Assembly (NCBI GenBank): GCA_030826005.1
Contig: JAPJOW010000056.1
Location: 9,918 to 20,226 of the forward strand
Reading direction: 5' to 3'
DNA: 10,309 bases
Source: Aliterella sp. RAGGC_92
GTDB taxonomy: Bacteria > Cyanobacteriota > Cyanobacteriia > Cyanobacteriales > Chroococcidiopsidaceae
Shown piece by piece: positions 1 through 5,688 of this stretch. The stretch's first letter is position 1. Each line of letters begins with the position of its first letter. A program made the position numbers and the translations under genes. Under the pieces are notes generated by a model, which searched no databases, was not told where the DNA came from, and saw only the letters and a list, made by a program, of their open reading frames with translations.

Positions 1-15
1 AAATTCAGCAATTAC

Positions 16-1743
16 TTAATACTTGCGCTCTTTTGGCTCAAACATGGTAATAGTTACTGGGCGGTGTTGAATGTCAATGCCTGCGGGAGAGTAATAAGCC
101 ATCGTATGCTTGAGAAAATTCTCATCGTCTCGTTCGGTGTAATCTTCACGACAATGAGCGCCCCGGCTTTCATTGCGACTTAAAGCCGAAGTTAAAATTA
201 TTTGTCCCACTACTAATAAGCTTTGCAATTCTAGTGCTTCTACAAGTTCAGAGTTCCAGCAATCGCCCTTATCATCTAAATAGATTTCTTGGTACTGCAT
301 TTGTATTTGCTGCAATTGCTCTAAGCCCTGACGCATAGTTGCTTCAGTCCGAAAAACTCCGCAATACTCAGTCATACAGTCTTGAAAAGCTTGGCGAACT
401 TGAGCAATGCGATATTTTCCTTCTTTGGCGACTAATTGCTGCATCTGTCTAGCCGCTTCTTGAATGTAAGGCTGTTCGTCTAAAACGGGTAACTTGCGGT
501 TTTGCACAAATTCGGCGATCGCAAATCCAGTTCTGCGCCCGTAAACAACGCATTCAAGTAACGAATTACTCCCTAGTCGATTCGCGCCATGTACCGACAC
601 GCAAGCCGACTCTCCCGCCGCAAAAAAGCGATCGATAAATCCATCTCCACTACTGCGGACTTTGCCATCGGTATTTACAGGGATACCACCCATAGAATAA
701 TGAATTGTCGGGCGTACTGGCATCGGTTGATGTACCGCATCAATGCCAACTAATCTGTGCGCTTCTTCCCAACAAAAAGGAATCCGACTCATAATTTTTT
801 CTTCGCCCATGTGCCGCAAATCGAGATACACAAATTTGCCCCCCGCACTGCCATCGTGATTAGCACCGCGTCCGGCGGCAATTTCCCGCGCGATCGCTCG
901 TGAAGTAATATCGCGGGGGGCGAGTTCCATGCGACTAGGGGCGTAAGTATTCATAAAGCGACTTCCATGAGCATTAATTAAATACGCACCTTCCCCGCGC
1001 ACGGCTTCGGAAATTAGTACCCCCACCGGATAAAGCCCTGTAGGATGAAATTGCACAAATTCCATGTCTTCTAAAGGTAAACCCGCTTGCGCCGTCATCG
1101 CCAGCCCGTCACCCGTCGAAGCGTAGTCATTTGAAGTGGTGTTGTAAGCTCTGCCATAACCACCAGTCGCGAACATTACAGCTTTAGCGCGGACAACTTC
1201 AATATGTCCGTCTAAAATCCGGTACATGACAACGCCTTTGGCTTCTTCATCTTCTACAATCAGCTTCATTACATACCATTCATCGTAGATATGTACGCCA
1301 TAGCGTCTTAAATTGCTAACTAATTCGTGTAAGATAGCGTGACCTGTTTTATCGGCAGCGTAGCAGGTACGATTGTGAGAATGTCCGCCAAAAGCCCTTT
1401 GCGCGATGCGTCCATCGTCCAGGCGCGAAAACATTACCCCCATGTGTTCTAGATCGATTACCACGTCTGGGGCTTCGCGGGTGAGAATTTCTACCGCATC
1501 TTGATCGGCTAAGTAGTCTGAGCCTTTGACTGTATCAAAAGCGTGAGCTTCCCAACTATCTGCCGCATCTACATTTTTTAAGGTTGCCGCAATTCCCCCT
1601 TGGGCGGCTACCGAGTGGGAGCGAATCGGGTGAGTTTTGGCGACAACGGCAATACTTAACTTAGAATCGGTACGGGCAATCTCAACGGCGGCACGGCATC
1701 CAGCCAATCCACCACCAATAATAATTACATCGTGTTCTATCAT
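16..1743 (-). CDS. sdhA: succinate dehydrogenase / fumarate reductase flavoprotein subunit
   Basis: This 575-residue protein is the FAD-carrying catalytic subunit that oxidises succinate to fumarate and passes electrons via SdhB to the quinone pool; in cyanobacteria it feeds the thylakoid respiratory chain. The N-terminal dinucleotide fold has the glycine motif IIIGGGLAG (residues 7-15). RSHSVAAQGG (41-50) places the histidine that normally binds FAD covalently at His43. The substrate-site motifs are present: HPTG (233-236), SEAVRGEG with Glu246 and Arg249, RDITSRAI with the probable proton-shuttle Arg282, HYSMGG (348-353), and AAGE followed by HGANRLGSNSLLE (385-397). Length is normal for SdhA. 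The ATG at 1743 has no clear Shine-Dalgarno, only AT-rich leader. No sdhB or heme-anchor gene is adjacent in the window, which fits the scattered sdh genes of cyanobacteria. A terminator-like hairpin lies between it and the upstream small gene, so it may have its own promoter. Confidence 0.94.
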   Translation of the reverse strand: MIEHDVIIIGGGLAGCRAAVEIARTDSKLSIAVVAKTHPIRSHSVAAQGGIAATLKNVDAADSWEAHAFDTVKGSDYLADQDAVEILTREAPDVVIDLEHMGVMFSRLDDGRIAQRAFGGHSHNRTCYAADKTGHAILHELVSNLRRYGVHIYDEWYVMKLIVEDEEAKGVVMYRILDGHIEVVRAKAVMFATGGYGRAYNTTSNDYASTGDGLAMTAQAGLPLEDMEFVQFHPTGLYPVGVLISEAVRGEGAYLINAHGSRFMNTYAPSRMELAPRDITSRAIAREIAAGRGANHDGSAGGKFVYLDLRHMGEEKIMSRIPFCWEEAHRLVGIDAVHQPMPVRPTIHYSMGGIPVNTDGKVRSSGDGFIDRFFAAGESACVSVHGANRLGSNSLLECVVYGRRTGFAIAEFVQNRKLPVLDEQPYIQEAARQMQQLVAKEGKYRIAQVRQAFQDCMTEYCGVFRTEATMRQGLEQLQQIQMQYQEIYLDDKGDCWNSELVEALELQSLLVVGQIILTSALSRNESRGAHCREDYTERDDENFLKHTMAYYSPAGIDIQHRPVTITMFEPKERKY

Positions 1744-1781
1744 AAATAAAATAAATAGTATTCTTTAATATTGACTCAACA

Positions 1782-1813
1782 AAAAATCCTCACCACAAGG
1801 CAAGGATATTTTT
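1782..1813 (-). terminator. terminator-like hairpin downstream of the small membrane protein gene
   Basis: Read on the minus strand, ATCCT and AGGAT form a 5 bp stem that can be extended by A/T pairs, followed directly by a run of six T. It lies between the stop codon of the 103-residue membrane protein and the start of sdhA, so it would end the upstream transcript before sdhA. The stem core is short, so strength is uncertain. Confidence 0.5.
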
Positions 1814-1833
1814 GAGCTTGTGTCTTTTGTTAA

Positions 1834-2145
1834 TTAACTCGTTGCTTCTACGGGGCGCTGGTTTGATACATTACCAGGCATCGGTTCGTACTGAGTTTGA
1901 GCGTCTACAGCAATTAGTTCAATATGATTGAACAATGTTGTAACAAACGCAAATAGCAAAAATGGCAGAGACAGCAATACAATTAATCCTACGGTAGCTA
2001 GGGCGTAGTAAGGTCTTCTTGCGCCCATGAGCGCCATTGCTGAAGCTAAACTGAGGGTAATGGTAATCAACCACACAATAATTTGACCGTAGATATCGCC
2101 AAAGGTTAAAGTGCAGGCTAAACGATACTTGCGTAATTTATCCAT
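1834..2145 (-). CDS. small two-helix membrane protein of unknown function, next to sdhA
   Basis: I do not recognise a named family for this 103-residue protein. A basic N-terminus (MDKLRKYR) is followed by two hydrophobic segments at about residues 21-41 and 47-71, joined by a short basic turn (GARRP), then a polar 25-30 residue tail. By the positive-inside rule the N-terminus and the turn conflict, so topology is unclear. The only histidine, His74, sits just past the second helix. The start is well supported: AAGGA lies six bases before the ATG. It is on the same strand as sdhA, 90 bases upstream, but a terminator-like hairpin lies between them. It is too small and has too few helices for a classical SdhC or SdhD, although a link with sdhA through position cannot be excluded. 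That it is a real gene is likely; its function is unknown. Confidence 0.7.
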   Translation of the reverse strand: MDKLRKYRLACTLTFGDIYGQIIVWLITITLSLASAMALMGARRPYYALATVGLIVLLSLPFLLFAFVTTLFNHIELIAVDAQTQYEPMPGNVSNQRPVEATS

Positions 2146-2335
2146 AATATTTCCTTAAGGACTATCTTAAATTTTTAGATGAAGCGTCTACTTGTGTTTT
2201 AGACAATTTTTAAAGGTTTTTGAGAATTTCGCAACAGTAATTTACAGTTCTTACTATTTTTTTCAGAAATAGCGATCGCACAGTTCTCTTTGGCAGCAGG
2301 TACAAAACTATATTTATCTACTTTTTGATAAATAT

Positions 2336-2409
2336 CTTACTTCTCGCCATAAATAACTCTAATAATTTCTGCATAAAATGTAACCACATATTTGATGATT
2401 TTGTGTTAA
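2336..2409 (+). repeat. dispersed repeat, copy A
   Basis: The copy aligns without gaps to copy B (3585-3658) over 74 bases with about 13 mismatches. Its 40-base core (2366-2405) is shared with copy C. The core begins TTTCTGCAYAAAATGTAAC, has a variable middle of eight bases, and ends TGMTGATTTTGTG, with TTAA following. The outer bases CAYAAAAT and ATTTTGTG are inverted repeats of each other, so a hairpin with an 18-base loop is possible. This copy lies about 440 bases upstream of the DUF4383 gene. Confidence 0.8.
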
Positions 2410-2774
2410 TAAACTTTCTCTAAGTCGTAGTATAGTTTTGTGGTATTTATACTCATTTTCTCGCGATTACAACACGAAGAAACTAATGTAAATTTCTTCA
2501 AAATAAGCGTTTATTTGTCTGTCTATCTCTTTCGGTACTCAGTATTAAAGTTAAAGTAATGAGCTTTAAGGAAATTTAACCCGCTCGTGCTGGCATTTCT
2601 GCAACACATCCTTAATATGTTTGTTATCTGCTTTAAAGCAGAATTAATATTAAATTGCAATGTTAGCAATATAACATTCCTGGAATTAAGATGTTTTTTA
2701 TTTAGTTCAAAAAATATAACTAAAGTAGGAAACTTACCAAGCCTTGCATCCGTAGATTTGTTGGGAGAGAGTCT

Positions 2775-2796
2775 TAGCAATACTTTTTAATTGCTA
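2775..2796 (+). promoter_or_regulatory. stem-loop upstream of the DUF4383 gene
   Basis: TAGCAAT and ATTGCTA form a perfect 7 bp inverted repeat around an eight-base T-rich loop. It lies about 57 bases before the DUF4383 start codon, in the likely promoter or 5' leader. It could be an operator or a leader hairpin; AT-rich DNA produces such repeats by chance fairly often. Confidence 0.3.
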
Positions 2797-2839
2797 GTAA
2801 ATAGTTGAGCTTTAAAGATTCTCTATTGTTTTAAATCTT

Positions 2840-2845
2840 AGGGAG
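2840..2845 (+). promoter_or_regulatory. ribosome binding site that fixes the DUF4383 start
   Basis: AGGGAG is followed by seven bases and then ATG at 2853. It overlaps too closely with a possible in-frame TTG at 2847 for that codon to be used, so ATG 2853 is the start. Confidence 0.7.
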
Positions 2846-2852
2846 TTTGATT

Positions 2853-3311
2853 ATGAAGCCAGGACAATACTTTGCCTTAATTACTGGCATTATCTTTGTT
2901 CTTGTTGGTATTATGGGCTTTATTCCAGGTTTTGTTAAAGAACCTACGACTGCGGCTGATATGGCTGGTCTGGCATATACACCTGGGTATGGCGATCTAT
3001 TGGGACTATTCCCCATCAATGTTTTACACAATATTGTTCATCTCCTTGTAGGAGTTCTAGGAATTGTTGCATCAGTGTCCTTGGGTAGCACCCGCCTCTA
3101 TAGTGGGGTACTGGCAATTTTCTATGGACTACTGACTATAATGGGGCTTTTTCCTCCTACTCAAGCGACTTTGGGCTTCATTCCAATTTTTGGAAATGAT
3201 GTTTGGCTTCATGCAGTAACTGGCGCGATCGCTACTTATTTTGGTTTTTTTGCTACACCAGACTTATTAGAGCTACGAGCCGGAAACAGTGGCAATCCTA
3301 ACCAAGGATAA
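2853..3311 (+). CDS. DUF4383 family four-helix membrane protein
   Basis: The 152-residue product has four hydrophobic segments at about residues 7-28, 53-76, 81-101 and 116-137. The second contains FPINVLHNIVHLLVGVLG (53-70), which matches the N-x-x-H-N-x-x-H-L-x-x-G pattern I associate with DUF4383; a further His120 opens the fourth helix. Members are inner-membrane proteins of unknown biochemical role, found in cyanobacteria and actinobacteria. The tail after residue 138 is short and polar. The start at ATG 2853 is chosen over an in-frame TTG six bases upstream because of the AGGGAG at 2840-2845. It stands alone on its strand: 700 bases of gap before it and 383 after, with copies A and B of the dispersed repeat on either side. 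The family call is from motif memory and membrane layout, not from a search. Confidence 0.85.
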   Translation: MKPGQYFALITGIIFVLVGIMGFIPGFVKEPTTAADMAGLAYTPGYGDLLGLFPINVLHNIVHLLVGVLGIVASVSLGSTRLYSGVLAIFYGLLTIMGLFPPTQATLGFIPIFGNDVWLHAVTGAIATYFGFFATPDLLELRAGNSGNPNQG

Positions 3312-3361
3312 AAAAGTTGGACTCTAACGGGGGGGACTAATTATCTAATCGCGTTTATTTC

Positions 3362-3401
3362 AAGCTAAGAGACTTTACTAATAAGCAAAATCTCTTAGCT
3401 T
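3362..3401 (+). terminator. hairpin downstream of DUF4383 gene, possible terminator
   Basis: AAGCTAAGAGA (3362-3372) and TCTCTTAGCTT (3391-3401) are a perfect 11 bp inverted repeat with an 18-base loop, starting 50 bases after the DUF4383 stop codon. There is no clean T run directly after the stem. A small second hairpin (CCCTA/TAGGG) follows at once and ends near ACTTTT, which may help. A third copy of the arm AGCTAAG at 3427-3433 could compete for the right arm. Confidence 0.45.
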
Positions 3402-3454
3402 ACCCCTATTAATATTAGGGACTTTTAGCTAAGTTAAGCTGCTACATCTGCTAT

Positions 3455-3540
3455 CGCTATTGAATGGTGGCATGGTTTATGCCGTAGAGCCGGATAACGT
3501 GCCAGATGGAGCGCCCGCCGCAGCTATTTTCCGCTATTGA
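3455..3540. other. GC-rich segment flanked by 9-base direct repeats
   Basis: CGCTATTGA occurs at 3455-3463 and again at 3532-3540. The 68 bases between them are visibly richer in G and C than the AT-rich DNA on either side and include a small hairpin, GGCAT/ATGCC. The flanking repeat looks like a target-site duplication around a tiny insert or remnant, but no terminal inverted repeats are visible and no product is recognised. Confidence 0.3.
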
Positions 3541-3584
3541 TCCTAAATTGTGGCGATCGCATTCTCTATATATAATTAAAAAGC

Positions 3585-3658
3585 TTTACTCCTCACCATT
3601 AATAATCCTCATAATTTCTGCACAAAATGTAACTATCTGTTTGCTGATTTTGTGTTAA
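3585..3658 (+). repeat. dispersed repeat, copy B
   Basis: Aligns gaplessly with copy A over 74 bases at about 82 percent identity; the 40-base core is 3615-3654. In this copy the outer arms are a perfect inverted repeat, CACAAAAT and ATTTTGTG. It ends exactly where the 33-base palindrome begins and lies 36 bases before the methyltransferase start. Together with copy C it brackets the methyltransferase gene in direct orientation. Confidence 0.8.
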
Positions 3659-3691
3659 GCATCTATTACAAATACAATTTGTAATAGATGC
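3659..3691. promoter_or_regulatory. perfect 33-base palindrome just before the methyltransferase start
   Basis: GCATCTATTACAAAT (3659-3673) and its exact complement ATTTGTAATAGATGC (3677-3691) surround a three-base centre, ACA. The palindrome ends three bases before the ATG at 3695, so no normal ribosome binding site fits outside it. As DNA it resembles a dimer-bound operator. As RNA it would form a 15 bp hairpin directly before the start codon and would be expected to limit translation. It could also be a recombination or insertion scar, since it abuts repeat copy B. Confidence 0.6.
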
Positions 3692-3694
3692 CTA

Positions 3695-4537
3695 ATGGAA
3701 AAACAACTTGATTTAGAAGTCTATAAGCAAGAGATAGCAGACTTATATAGTGGTAGAAGTCAAACTTATGATAATAGCAATTGGCATTTGCAGATTGCTC
3801 ATCGTCTTGTTGAATATGGACAGGTTAGTTCTGGTCAATATATTTTAGACATTGCAACAGGAACAGGTCATGTGGCGATTTCTTCTGCTCAATTAGTTGG
3901 TGCGGAAGGTAAAGTAATTGGGATAGATATTTCTGCTGAAATGGTGAAACAAGCAAGATATAAGGCTGAACAATTGAATCTTAAAAATATTGAATTTCAG
4001 CTTGTAGATGCGGAATCACTTAATTTTACAGCTAACAGTTTTGACAGAATTTTTTGTTCGTCTGCGTTTATCTGGATGTCCGATTTAATTGCGGCGCTGC
4101 GTCTTTGGCATAACTGTCTTAAACCTGGGGGAATTATAGGAATCCATGCTTTTGCTGATACTGCCTTTATAGGTGGAGTTGTCACCCAAAAAATTGCTCA
4201 AAAGTATGGGATTTCATTTTTAATGAGTAAGCCAACTGGCACAGTAGAAAAATGTCAAAATTTACTTCAAAAAGCAGGATTTGAGGCAATTGATATTAAA
4301 GTTGAGCAAGAAGGTAGTTATATCAGTTTAGACAAAGCCAAAGGAATGTGGGCGGGAAGTTCTCATCCTGCACCTGGTCAATATCCGCCTCCTTTATCGC
4401 AACTTTCACTAGAGCAGTTAATTCAAGCTAAAACTGAATTTGAGGCAGAATTAGAATTATTACAAACTGAGCAAGGAATCTGGAATGATATCACTACCTT
4501 TTATGTATATGGTAGTAAGCCAAAAATTACAAACTGA
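3695..4537 (+). CDS. class I SAM-dependent methyltransferase
   Basis: The 280-residue protein has the Rossmann-type methyltransferase core of the UbiE/Methyltransf_11 group. Motif I is ILDIATGTG (50-58), the acidic residue that ends strand 2 is Asp78 in VIGIDIS, Asp105 lies in VDAESL, and LKPGG (142-146) is the usual turn before strand 5. The C-terminal part after about residue 200 holds the family's substrate region, including the Pro-rich SSHPAPGQYPPP (222-233) and a Glu/Leu-rich helix (238-260). It is predicted cytoplasmic. The substrate cannot be told; menaquinone/ubiquinone-type UbiE is unlikely given the divergent C-terminal half, and a small-molecule role is inference. The ATG at 3695 is the natural start but has no Shine-Dalgarno, as the upstream bases form a palindrome. 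The gene lies between direct repeat copies B and C, and copy C starts within about ten bases of its stop. Confidence 0.87.
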   Translation: MEKQLDLEVYKQEIADLYSGRSQTYDNSNWHLQIAHRLVEYGQVSSGQYILDIATGTGHVAISSAQLVGAEGKVIGIDISAEMVKQARYKAEQLNLKNIEFQLVDAESLNFTANSFDRIFCSSAFIWMSDLIAALRLWHNCLKPGGIIGIHAFADTAFIGGVVTQKIAQKYGISFLMSKPTGTVEKCQNLLQKAGFEAIDIKVEQEGSYISLDKAKGMWAGSSHPAPGQYPPPLSQLSLEQLIQAKTEFEAELELLQTEQGIWNDITTFYVYGSKPKITN

Positions 4538-4543
4538 TTGTAC

Positions 4544-4592
4544 TAATTTTCTGCATAAAATGTAACTATTTACCTGCTGATTTTGTGGTTAA
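4544..4592 (+). repeat. dispersed repeat, copy C, overlapping the next start codon
   Basis: The 40-base core (4548-4587) matches copies A and B, with differences mainly in the middle eight bases, one extra T just before the core and one extra G after it. Similarity to the outer 30 bases shared by A and B is not evident. The last three bases of the core are the GTG proposed as start codon of the WD40 gene, so the element supplies the leader and start of that gene. It begins within ten bases of the methyltransferase stop. Confidence 0.75.
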
Positions 4593-5646
4593 CAATTCTC
4601 TATTTTCGTCTAGCAACGGGGATTATCAAGTAGGGGGAAATCTCCCGGTTGATGCTCCAACTTATGTGAAAAGACTTGCTGATACAGAACTATATAGCAA
4701 AGTATTGGCGGGAGAGTTTTGTTATGTCCTCAACTCGCGTCAAATGGGAAAGTCTAGCTTGCGCGTGCAAGTTATGCACCAATTACAGGCTAACAATGTT
4801 GCTTGTGCGGTGGTGGATTTAACTACTATTGGTATAGAACAAGTTACTAGCGTTACTTTTAGTCCTAATGGTAAATTAATCGCCGCAGCTAATCGTAACA
4901 AAGCGGTGAAACTATGGGACGCACAGGGGACATTATTAAAAACCCTCATCGGACACAAAGCACCCGTTTATAGCGTTAGTTTTCATCCTAATAGTCAGTT
5001 ATTGGCTTCGGGAAGCTACGACGCTAGGGTTAAGCTATGGAACACCAAAGGCGAGCTAATTCGCACCTTACAAGGTCATGTAGGACGGGTATACAGCGTT
5101 GATTTTAGTCCTAATGGATTGTTGTTAGCGTCGGGAAGTAGCGATCGCACAATTAAATTATGGAACGCTCAAGGGCAGCTAATTCGCACCTTACAAGGGC
5201 ATATAGGGTGCGTATACAGCATTGATTTTAGTCCCAATAGTCAACTACTTGCGTCCGCAAGTCAAGACGGAACTATTAAAGTATGGAATACTCTTAACGG
5301 CAGTCAAATCAGTAGTTTGTTAGGACATCGCGGGGCAATTTATAGCGTTAGTTTTAGTCCCGATGGTGAAACTATTGCTTCTGGGGGCGACGATAATACC
5401 GTTAAGTTGTGGGACTATCGCCAGGAGAAATTATTAAAAACTTTTAGCGGACATTTTGCCGAAATTAACGGCGTAAGTTTTAGCCCCAACGGTCAAATTT
5501 TAGCTTCCGCTAGTAGAGATAATACAGCGATTTTGTGGAACTGGGACGTAGAATTTAACCGCCTTTACGAGCATAGTTGTAATTGGCTAAAAGATTATTT
5601 AGAAAATAATCCGGCAGGAAGATCGAGCGATCGCCCTTGCGTGTAA
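4585..5646 (+). CDS. WD40-repeat protein with a truncated AAA_35-type ATPase head
   Basis: This 353-residue protein joins two parts. Residues about 11-84 match the start of the AAA_35-like ATPase found in many cyanobacterial signalling proteins: YQVGGNLPVDAPTYVKR, then GEFCYVLNSRQMGKSSL with the P-loop (50-58), then the strand CAVVDLTTIG. The rest of the ATPase, including Walker B and later motifs, is absent. From about residue 88 six WD40 repeats follow, each with a GH near its end and a WN or WD after the core, finishing in the usual tail CNWLKDYLENNP. Six blades is low for a closed propeller. The join near 4834-4851 sits where the ATPase motif and the WD40 motif share VT, suggesting an in-frame deletion. 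The only reasonable start is GTG 4585, within repeat copy C and without a Shine-Dalgarno. The product is probably a scaffold that no longer hydrolyses nucleotide; it could also be a decaying gene that keeps its frame. Confidence 0.85.
   Translation: MVNNSLFSSSNGDYQVGGNLPVDAPTYVKRLADTELYSKVLAGEFCYVLNSRQMGKSSLRVQVMHQLQANNVACAVVDLTTIGIEQVTSVTFSPNGKLIAAANRNKAVKLWDAQGTLLKTLIGHKAPVYSVSFHPNSQLLASGSYDARVKLWNTKGELIRTLQGHVGRVYSVDFSPNGLLLASGSSDRTIKLWNAQGQLIRTLQGHIGCVYSIDFSPNSQLLASASQDGTIKVWNTLNGSQISSLLGHRGAIYSVSFSPDGETIASGGDDNTVKLWDYRQEKLLKTFSGHFAEINGVSFSPNGQILASASRDNTAILWNWDVEFNRLYEHSCNWLKDYLENNPAGRSSDRPCV
5054..5240 (+). repeat. near-identical tandem stretches within the WD40 coding region
   Basis: The 64 bases at 5054-5117 recur at 5177-5240, exactly 123 bases (41 codons) later, with eight mismatches. 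This is much closer than the other WD40 repeat pairs in the gene at DNA level, and indicates recent duplication or gene conversion of a blade. Confidence 0.7.
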
Positions 5647-5660
5647 ATTTTTTAAGTAAA

Positions 5661-5677
5661 GGCGCACTTTGTACGCC
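5661..5677. terminator. hairpin between convergent genes, probable two-way terminator
   Basis: GGCGCAC and GTACGCC form a stem with one mismatch around a TTT loop, in the 42-base gap between the WD40 gene and the M23 peptidase gene that face each other. It is followed by a T-rich tract on the plus strand (5686-5690) and an AT-rich tract with T-runs on the minus strand. The unit GTAGGGGCGTAC on the minus strand resembles short repeats I know to be frequent between cyanobacterial genes. Confidence 0.45.
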
Positions 5678-5688
5678 CCTACAAATTT

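Larger units (their letters stand above)
2146..2852. other. 707-base AT-rich intergenic region
   Basis: This gap separates the minus-strand membrane gene from the plus-strand DUF4383 gene, so it should hold both promoters. It contains one HIP1 site (2272-2279), copy A of the dispersed repeat (2336-2409) and a stem-loop near its right end (2775-2796). Two short opposing open frames at about 2523-2790 have low-complexity, AT-driven composition and no ribosome binding site, and I do not treat them as genes. I see no tRNA or convincing RNA gene. Promoter boxes cannot be assigned with confidence in such AT-rich DNA. Confidence 0.6.
3312..3694. other. 383-base intergenic region between DUF4383 and methyltransferase genes
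   Basis: This gap is crowded with structure. It holds a run of seven G (3329-3335), a terminator-like hairpin (3362-3401), a possible competing arm (3427-3433), a GC-rich stretch of about 70 bases inside an otherwise AT-rich gap and flanked by a 9-base direct repeat (3455-3540), a HIP1 site (3553-3560), repeat copy B (3585-3658) and a 33-base palindrome (3659-3691). I see no protein-coding gene or tRNA in it. Confidence 0.65.

Noticed and set aside
2523..2790. Two opposing open frames of 85 and 67 codons in the gap before the DUF4383 gene
   Set aside because: They shadow each other on opposite strands, have AT-driven composition rich in Asn, Lys, Phe and Leu, no ribosome binding site and no recognisable motif.
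2847..2852. TTG at 2847 as start of the DUF4383 gene
   Set aside because: It would leave only one base after the AGGGAG ribosome site; ATG 2853 has ideal spacing.
3480..3520. Resemblance to group II intron domain V (GAGCCGGATAACG)
   Set aside because: The complementary strand of the domain V stem is missing, the catalytic bulge is absent, and there is no reverse transcriptase or other intron domain nearby.
3997..4185. Minus-strand open frame inside the methyltransferase gene
   Set aside because: Shadow of the methyltransferase coding sequence, with no start signal or motif of its own.
2336..4592. CRISPR array or integron attC array
   Set aside because: Spacing between repeats is about 0.9-1.2 kb with whole genes between them, no integrase or cas genes are present, and the elements lack the attC core sites.
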